This document shows positions 1 to 4,651 of a DNA stretch of 7,773 nt, one piece after another. The translations under genes were made by a program, and so were the position numbers. Each line of letters starts with the position of its first letter. Position 1 is the first letter of the stretch. The DNA is from an uncultured Lachnospiraceae bacterium (lineage in GTDB: Bacteria > Bacillota_A > Clostridia > Lachnospirales > Lachnospiraceae), in assembly GCA_902780985.1 (NCBI GenBank), contig CACZHN010000118.1, forward strand, positions 1 through 7,773. The letters are read 5' to 3'. Under the pieces are notes generated by a model. It saw nothing but the letters and a program-made list of their open reading frames with translations, did no database searches and was not told the DNA's origin.

Positions 1-8
1 TGTTGTCG

Positions 9-21
9 AGCCCTAAGGGCT
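9..21 (+). other. Small hairpin in the rpmB leader
   Basis: AGCCC (9-13) and GGGCT (17-21) are perfectly complementary with a 3-nt loop, about 15 nt before the rpmB Shine-Dalgarno. It could be the end of a longer leader structure cut by the window edge. There is no T-tract, so it is not an obvious terminator. Five base pairs can arise by chance and no function can be assigned. Confidence 0.3.
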
Positions 22-52
22 AACTTTATATGGTTGAAGGAGGTGTTAAGCC

Positions 53-238
53 GTGGCAAAGTGTTATTTTTGTGATAAGTCAGTTCACTTCGGAAATCAG
101 GTGAGCCATTCTCATAGAAGATCCAACAGAATCTGGAATTCAAACATTAAGAGAGTTAAGGCAAAGGTTAATGGTACACCAAAGACTATCTATGTATGTA
201 CATCATGCCTTAGATCAGGCAAGGTTGAGAGAGCTTAG
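53..238 (+). CDS. rpmB: 50S ribosomal protein L28 (bL28)
   Basis: This encodes the small basic large-subunit ribosomal protein bL28, 61 residues, the normal length for the family. It starts with MAKCYFCDK and carries two CxxC pairs (C4/C7 and C49/C52) that form the zinc ribbon of the zinc-binding type of L28. The middle contains the family-typical segment SHSHRRSNRIWNSNIKRV (residues 18-35). The start is GTG at 53, chosen because AAGGAGG lies 9 nt upstream at 37-43 and the protein begins exactly where L28 does. It is the only plus-strand gene here and is followed by its own terminator, so it is probably monocistronic. Its promoter must lie mostly left of the window. Identification is secure. 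Confidence 0.98.
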   Translation: MAKCYFCDKSVHFGNQVSHSHRRSNRIWNSNIKRVKAKVNGTPKTIYVCTSCLRSGKVERA

Positions 239-267
239 TTGCCTCTCGTTTGTTAATTAATTGTTTC

Positions 268-295
268 AAAAAAGAAGCCGAAAGGCTTCTTTTTT
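268..295 (+). terminator. Rho-independent terminator of rpmB, probably bidirectional
   Basis: A 12-bp perfect stem, AAAAAAGAAGCC (268-279) with GGCTTCTTTTTT (284-295), closes on a GAAA tetraloop (280-283). The stem ends in a T6 run on the plus strand, and the A6 run on its other side gives a T6 run on the minus strand, so it can also stop readthrough from the sortase side. GTTTCA (263-268) and TGAAAC (303-308) could pair as an outer extension. It begins 30 nt after the rpmB stop. Confidence 0.93.
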
Positions 296-320
296 CATTG
301 TTTGAAACTTTCCGTAAAGA

Positions 321-343
321 AAAGCCCGCTTTCGGCGGGCTTT
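321..343 (-). terminator. Rho-independent terminator of the Nudix-sortase unit
   Basis: AAAGCCCGC (321-329) and GCGGGCTTT (335-343) form a 9-bp GC-rich stem with a 5-nt loop. Read on the minus strand it begins 4 nt after the sortase stop codon and is followed by a U-rich run (TTTTCTTT). The plus-strand side has only three Ts, so it mainly serves the minus-strand genes. Together with the rpmB terminator it separates the convergent transcription units. Confidence 0.88.
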
Positions 344-347
344 ATTA

Positions 348-1187
348 CTACTTCACTCTCTTCGCAACGACTACGTATCTTCCTTCGTCGGTGTGATATG
401 AACATGTGGAAAGTGTGATGAGCTTATCTCCGTACTCGGCTGTGACCGGGATGTTGTAAGGCGTAAGCGCCTTGCAGTTATTTACATACTCATCAAACTC
501 CGATGGATCGTTTGCATCAAAGAACTGATAATACTTAAAGCTTGTATCATCCACTTCTTTTATATTGGTCTGAAATGCTGCTATGACTTCGTACTCCGCA
601 TTTCCGTATATCGTATTGAATACGACTGTCTTATGCTCCTGATAATAGGATTCATCCGCATAATTCAGCAGGTCGTGGAACATGGTTCCCGCCTTCATGT
701 TATGTCCGTAGATAACCACGTTATCCGTAGGCTTTACCACATCGCTGTACTTGCTTACGAAAAGCGTTCCTGATGTACTGTATTCTTTGTCGAAATTCTT
801 TCTGAGGTAGAACTCCTCATCGTTCGGTGTGAACATTACAGGATAACCGACCTTGGTTCCCGGGATATAAAGCCATCCTATGAAATCCGTATTCTCCTGA
901 TAGAGTTTCGAATACTTTCTGAGGATCATCTTACCGTCCACTTCCACATACATGGAAAGCGCTTCCTTGCCCTTCTCGGCATCGCCCACGGTGGCATAGT
1001 AGAAATCCTCGTCTGCGAACTCATCATCGTTTTCTATCTTTTCCTCAAGCTCATCCGCACGGGACTCGCTCTTATTTATGGAATAATAGTAATATCCCAG
1101 ATATCCTCCCGATCCGAGAAATACAAGGATAAAAAACACCAGCAGTATATTAAGTACGTGATCCTTCACGGTCTTTTTCTTTTTCAT
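348..1187 (-). CDS. srtB: Class B sortase (membrane-anchored cysteine transpeptidase)
   Basis: Sortases cut a C-terminal sorting signal and join the protein to the cell wall. This 279-residue protein has a positively charged N-terminus and one membrane segment (about residues 11-35), so the catalytic domain sits outside the membrane. A charged acidic linker (about 40-62) follows. The domain contains WLYIPGTKVGYPVM (105-118), the catalytic His in YGHNMKAGTMF (H162), the catalytic Cys in TLSTC (C262) and the Arg eight residues later (R270). The TLSTC motif and spacing are typical of class B. The ATG at 1187 has GAAGG 9 nt upstream. It lies 33 bp after the Nudix gene with no terminator between, so they are probably cotranscribed. 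No sorting-signal substrate is visible in the window. Class is secure; subclass by specificity is unknown. Confidence 0.94.
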   Translation of the reverse strand: MKKKKTVKDHVLNILLVFFILVFLGSGGYLGYYYYSINKSESRADELEEKIENDDEFADEDFYYATVGDAEKGKEALSMYVEVDGKMILRKYSKLYQENTDFIGWLYIPGTKVGYPVMFTPNDEEFYLRKNFDKEYSTSGTLFVSKYSDVVKPTDNVVIYGHNMKAGTMFHDLLNYADESYYQEHKTVVFNTIYGNAEYEVIAAFQTNIKEVDDTSFKYYQFFDANDPSEFDEYVNNCKALTPYNIPVTAEYGDKLITLSTCSYHTDEGRYVVVAKRVK

Positions 1188-1220
1188 TTTACTTTACCTT
1201 CACATAAAAATTTCGGGGGA

Positions 1221-1673
1221 TCAGAAATACTTTCCGCTCCCCCAAAGATTCGCTTTCTTGATATTAAGATACTCTTCGTATGCCTGTTCGAGTATCTGTT
1301 TTTCGTTAGGGAATTTTAATAAATGGTATGCCTCATGATATTTATAATATCCCGAATCGCAGAAGTACTCTTCTCTCTGCGGCTTGCTGAAAAAGCTGTC
1401 GGCCATCATAAGATACCAGTGAACGTCCTTATTGATAACATCATTGTATGTGGTAAATGTATAATTGCTCTTTCCCACATATTTAATGATTGTTGCCTTT
1501 ACGCCCGATTCCTCCCGTACCTCACGGAGAGCAGTCTCATGGAACTCTTCTCCCTTTTCCACGGTACCTTTCGGAAGAACCCATCCCTCATAACGGTTCT
1601 TATAATTCTTGTATAGCAGAAGAATCTTTCCCCTGTATATAACTACACCACCACAGCTGGTTGCTTCAGTCAT
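1221..1673 (-). CDS. Nudix hydrolase
   Basis: This 150-residue protein is a single Nudix domain. The Nudix box GX5EX7REUXEEXGU is complete at residues 36-58: G36, E42, then REVREESGV (50-58), whose glutamates bind the catalytic metal. The segment GWVLPKGTVEKGE (30-42) leading into the box resembles diadenosine polyphosphate (Ap4A-type) hydrolases, and a Tyr at 76, 18 residues after the box, is weakly compatible. A role in removing nucleotide alarmones or damaged nucleotides is therefore inference, and the true substrate cannot be read from sequence. The C-terminal half (residues 85-150) is rich in Tyr, Glu and Lys. The ATG at 1673 follows AGGAGGG by 7 nt. It has its own promoter (1747-1775) and is followed at 33 bp by the sortase gene. 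Confidence 0.95.
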   Translation of the reverse strand: MTEATSCGGVVIYRGKILLLYKNYKNRYEGWVLPKGTVEKGEEFHETALREVREESGVKATIIKYVGKSNYTFTTYNDVINKDVHWYLMMADSFFSKPQREEYFCDSGYYKYHEAYHLLKFPNEKQILEQAYEEYLNIKKANLWGSGKYF

Positions 1674-1680
1674 TGCAATC

Positions 1681-1734
1681 CCTCCTTTATCTCTGGCGGA
1701 GATATGTATTCTTTCGTAACTTCACTTCAGTTAC
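1681..1734 (-). promoter_or_regulatory. Two dyads in the leader of the Nudix-sortase unit
   Basis: In the stretch between the predicted transcript start and the Nudix start codon there are two inverted repeats. GTAACT (1716-1721) pairs with AGTTAC (1729-1734) around a 7-nt loop. TATCTC (1688-1693) pairs with GAGATA (1699-1704) around a 5-nt loop, directly abutting the Shine-Dalgarno (1680-1686). The first would lie about +6 to +25 from the predicted start, a common place for a repressor operator. The second could be an mRNA hairpin next to the ribosome binding site. Both stems are only 6 bp, so function is inference. Confidence 0.35.
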
Positions 1735-1746
1735 AAATCACATATA

Positions 1747-1775
1747 ATTATACATACATAAGGACTATAAATCAA
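1747..1775 (-). promoter_or_regulatory. Sigma-A type promoter for the Nudix-sortase unit
   Basis: On the minus strand there is a perfect TATAAT -10 box (1752-1747), a 17-bp spacer and a TTGATT -35 box (1775-1770, four of six consensus bases). Transcription would start near 1740, leaving a leader of about 65 nt before the Nudix ATG. The surrounding 130 bp are AT-rich, which raises the chance of random -10 matches, but optimal spacing and position support a real promoter. I see no terminator between the PBP stop and this promoter, so readthrough from the upstream operon is also possible. Confidence 0.7.
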
Positions 1776-1803
1776 ACTGTACATAAAAAATACATAACTT
1801 TAT

Positions 1804-3321
1804 TTAATTAAAGAACTCATCGAATATATTTCTGGCTACGGATGTACCGGAAATACCGTTCTCGCTGTAATCTTCAACCACAACGCTTACTACGATCTCA
1901 GGCTTGTCGATATCCTCTCCCGCAAATCCCACATACCAGGAATTGCTTCGGCCCTCGTCATTCACTTCGGCTGTACCGGTCTTGCCCGCACATTCGTACG
2001 AAAGTCCGGAAAGATAAGGTGACGCCGTACCGTAATCGCATACCGCTCTTAAAAGTGGTATGACTCTTCTTACATCCTCTGCAGGAAGAAGTGTTCCGTA
2101 AGTCTTCGGAGAATAACTCTTCAGCTCCGCACCGTCGGCATTGGTTATACTGTCCACCATGTAAGGTCTCATAAGCACACCGCCGTTGGCAATGGCGCTC
2201 ATTATGAGACAGTTATGAAGCGGTGATATAAGGGTATCACCCTGTCCGAAAACAGTCTGCGGTATCTCGATCGGGTCGCTCTTACTGCTGAGCATGAACT
2301 TGGATACGGAATGATCTCCGCCGTAAGGAAGCTTCTTGTTAAAGAGAAGTTCTTCCGTGAGTCCTTTCATTTTATCCATATCGAGACCTATTCCCATATT
2401 TGCAAAACTTGTATTACAGGAATAAGCAACCGACTCTTCGAGATTCACCGTGCCGTGGGCGTTACCGCCGCTGCATCTTATACCGATGGAGTTAAATACA
2501 TCCTTACCTCCGCAGTCGTAGGAATAATCCTCGTAGTCCGGATTCTCTCTCATATATTCGATAGCCGTTATAACCTTAAATGTAGAGCCCGGCGCGTAAA
2601 GTCCCTGAGTCGCTCTGTTAAGCAGCACAGTACTCTCCTCGCCCTCTTCGGAATGAACATGCTCCCATACATTATCTATATCGTTCGGGTCATATGCGGG
2701 ACTGGAAACCATTGCCAGGATTCTTCCCGTGGAAGGCTCCATTACCACAACGGCACCTCTTGCTCCGCCCAGAGAATCGATAGCCGTCTCCTGAAGGTCG
2801 TATCTGAGACTTGTTACTACCGTATCTCCCGGATTCTTATGACCTTCGATCTCATTTCCCAGTTTGCTCATGATATTTACATGGGATCTGAGGAGGTTAA
2901 AGTTCTGCTCCAGCTCAAGGCCGGCTCTTCCGTAGGAATTGTAGCCTACTACGTGACAGAACATTTCGCCGTGAGGATAAACTCGGGTTTCATTTCCCTC
3001 ATCATCCACATTGGTGGTGGCGATCACTTCTCCGTCCTCTGTAACTATATCGCCTCTGATAACAAACTCGGACATGCTGTCCTGACGGCGGTTGGCCGTG
3101 TTGGATATGGTTGCTTCGGAGTCATGCACCACGTAGTAAATGATGAAGCCGAACATAGCCATAAATACCAGAACCATGATATAGGTCACAAATACTATCG
3201 GTCTGTTCTTCTTTTTATTCTTTTCTTCCTTATTGTGCTCCCGCTCCAGGAACTCTGCCAGCTTTTTCGGCAGCTTTTCGTTCGTAGTAGTCGAGGATGC
3301 TTTCTTTCTCATTTTCGACAT
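1804..3321 (-). CDS. Class B penicillin-binding protein (PbpA/FtsI-type transpeptidase)
   Basis: This D,D-transpeptidase cross-links peptidoglycan outside the membrane. Its 505 residues comprise a basic, Lys-rich cytoplasmic tail (1-40), one membrane segment (about 42-64), a short pedestal domain beginning with FVIRGDIVTEDGEVIA (86-101), and a transpeptidase domain (about 175-503). All three active-site motifs are intact: SxxK as S246-TF-K249, SxN as S301-C-N303, and KTG at 447-449. The short pedestal and general length resemble actinobacterial and clostridial PbpA rather than the larger class B PBPs. The ATG at 3321 has AAGAGG 6 nt upstream. Next Met codons are M4 and then M47 inside the membrane segment, so a start that avoids the 92-bp overlap with the upstream SEDS gene is not plausible. 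It is the natural transpeptidase partner of that SEDS protein. Class is certain; divisome or elongation role is not. Confidence 0.96.
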   Translation of the reverse strand: MSKMRKKASSTTTNEKLPKKLAEFLEREHNKEEKNKKKNRPIVFVTYIMVLVFMAMFGFIIYYVVHDSEATISNTANRRQDSMSEFVIRGDIVTEDGEVIATTNVDDEGNETRVYPHGEMFCHVVGYNSYGRAGLELEQNFNLLRSHVNIMSKLGNEIEGHKNPGDTVVTSLRYDLQETAIDSLGGARGAVVVMEPSTGRILAMVSSPAYDPNDIDNVWEHVHSEEGEESTVLLNRATQGLYAPGSTFKVITAIEYMRENPDYEDYSYDCGGKDVFNSIGIRCSGGNAHGTVNLEESVAYSCNTSFANMGIGLDMDKMKGLTEELLFNKKLPYGGDHSVSKFMLSSKSDPIEIPQTVFGQGDTLISPLHNCLIMSAIANGGVLMRPYMVDSITNADGAELKSYSPKTYGTLLPAEDVRRVIPLLRAVCDYGTASPYLSGLSYECAGKTGTAEVNDEGRSNSWYVGFAGEDIDKPEIVVSVVVEDYSENGISGTSVARNIFDEFFN

Positions 3322-4651
3322 CTAAAGCCTCTTTACTTACAAGTATATATGTATATTGGATCATGGAAAACATGATAAGTGTACTGAAGATACTGCTCAC
3401 GCCGTAACTGACCAGAGGCAGCGTAACACCCGTGGACGGTATGAACTTCACCGTTCCGCCTATATTCAGAAGGATCTGGAATATATAGCACATGCCAAAT
3501 CCGAAGGTGGTATACTTATAGAACGGCTCTCTGCACTTCATGGCAATATTGATGATGGCAATGAAACTGCTGAGATATACAAGTATCAGTCCTAGTCCGA
3601 AGATAACACCCATTTCCTCACAGATTGCGGCGAAGATAAAGTCGCTTTCCGCAACCGGGATAAGATAAGGCATTCCCTTTCCGAGACCCGTTCCCGTGAG
3701 TCCGCCGGTACCGATGGCAAAGAGTGATTCGCAAACCTGGTAACCGCCTGAGTTCTGGAACGAGAAAGGATCTCTCCAGGCTTTAACTCTGACCAGTATA
3801 TGGGAGAAGAAGGATGTATCCTTGAAGAGGATATACATTCCCGCTACTCCGCCGACTATCAGCGCCAGTCCTCCTATCAGGAAGATAGGTCTTGACGTGG
3901 CAAGATATACCATCAGGATGTAGCAGATATAGAATATGAGCATGGCACCGAAGTCCTTCTCAATGACAAGGATTCCGCAGAACACCGCGGCGGTACATGC
4001 ATTTACGAACAGCTCTTTAAAGGTTTCCAGCTTCACAAGGGCGCTGGCAACATAAAGAATATAGATGATCTTTACAAACTCCATCGGCTGGAGGCTGAGG
4101 CCGCCGATGCTGATCCAGTTTCTTGAACCATAGGCCTCTTTTCCCAGGTGAGGCACGAAAACCAGAAGCAGCATGACTATGCCGATGATGGCATATACCT
4201 TGTACCATTTCCTCATACTCGGAAGCTTCATCATGATATACGGTATGAGGCTTGTGGCGAACAGTCCTACAGTCGCCAGTACGAACTGTCTTTCCGCCAG
4301 CTTCGGCGACAATCTGTAGATCATGGTATAACCCAGCAGCATGAGAAATGTAATGTTGTTCGAAATCAGTCTCGATGCATGCTTATATGCCAGATGGAAT
4401 ATAATGATATACAGCGCCGCGATAAGTATCTCTATGGCGTAGTAAATGAAGAGCTTCGCTTCCTTCGTATTCAGGTACATACATACGTGACAAAGTCCGT
4501 GTATAGCGAATATGAGGAAGACCTGTCTGTTCAGGTTTCTGCGTCTCTTATGTCTGTCTGATGTTGTAAAGTAAGAAAAGCATTTCCAAACATAAAGTGC
4601 CATAAAGACCAATATGAGATATTTGGAAACGATCCTTATGATATTAACCAT
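3230..4651 (-). CDS. FtsW/RodA/SpoVE-family SEDS peptidoglycan glycosyltransferase
   Basis: SEDS proteins polymerise lipid II into glycan strands in the membrane and work with a class B PBP. Numbering here includes one GTG codon before the ATG at 4651 (474 residues from 4654, 473 from 4651). By eye there are 12-13 membrane segments, with about 110 residues at the N-terminus before the usual SEDS core. Family motifs are GSRNWISIGGLSLQPME (176-192, related to the GxxRWI...QPSE motif, with Met replacing Ser), EKDFGAML (232-239), WRDPF with D295 at the position of the essential catalytic Asp, GGYQ...AIGTGGLTGTGLGKG (303-327), AESDFIFAAICEEMG (335-349) and IPSTGVTLPLVSYGVSS (405-421). The ATG at 4651 overlaps the U32 stop as TGATG and has AGAGGG 8 nt upstream; GTG at 4654 would be 5 nt away. 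The charged C-terminal tail (residues 445-474) is co-encoded with the PBP N-terminus. RodA versus FtsW assignment is uncertain. Confidence 0.96.
   Translation of the reverse strand: MVNIIRIVSKYLILVFMALYVWKCFSYFTTSDRHKRRRNLNRQVFLIFAIHGLCHVCMYLNTKEAKLFIYYAIEILIAALYIIIFHLAYKHASRLISNNITFLMLLGYTMIYRLSPKLAERQFVLATVGLFATSLIPYIMMKLPSMRKWYKVYAIIGIVMLLLVFVPHLGKEAYGSRNWISIGGLSLQPMEFVKIIYILYVASALVKLETFKELFVNACTAAVFCGILVIEKDFGAMLIFYICYILMVYLATSRPIFLIGGLALIVGGVAGMYILFKDTSFFSHILVRVKAWRDPFSFQNSGGYQVCESLFAIGTGGLTGTGLGKGMPYLIPVAESDFIFAAICEEMGVIFGLGLILVYLSSFIAIINIAMKCREPFYKYTTFGFGMCYIFQILLNIGGTVKFIPSTGVTLPLVSYGVSSIFSTLIMFSMIQYTYILVSKEALDVENEKESILDYYERKAAEKAGRVPGAGAQ
3328..3333 (-). promoter_or_regulatory. Ribosome binding site of the PBP gene, inside the SEDS gene
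   Basis: AAGAGG lies 6 nt before the ATG at 3321 while still being coding sequence of the SEDS gene. It supports the long-overlap start of the PBP. Confidence 0.7.

Noticed and set aside
3..32. Promoter for rpmB (TTGTCG with TATATG)
   Set aside because: The -10 match is poor and the start point would fall in the Shine-Dalgarno; the true promoter is likely left of the window.
2311..3375. Long plus-strand open frame of 354 codons opposite the PBP gene
   Set aside because: It is antisense to a certain gene, the product has no recognisable domain and there is no sign of its own expression signals. It reflects codon usage in the real gene.
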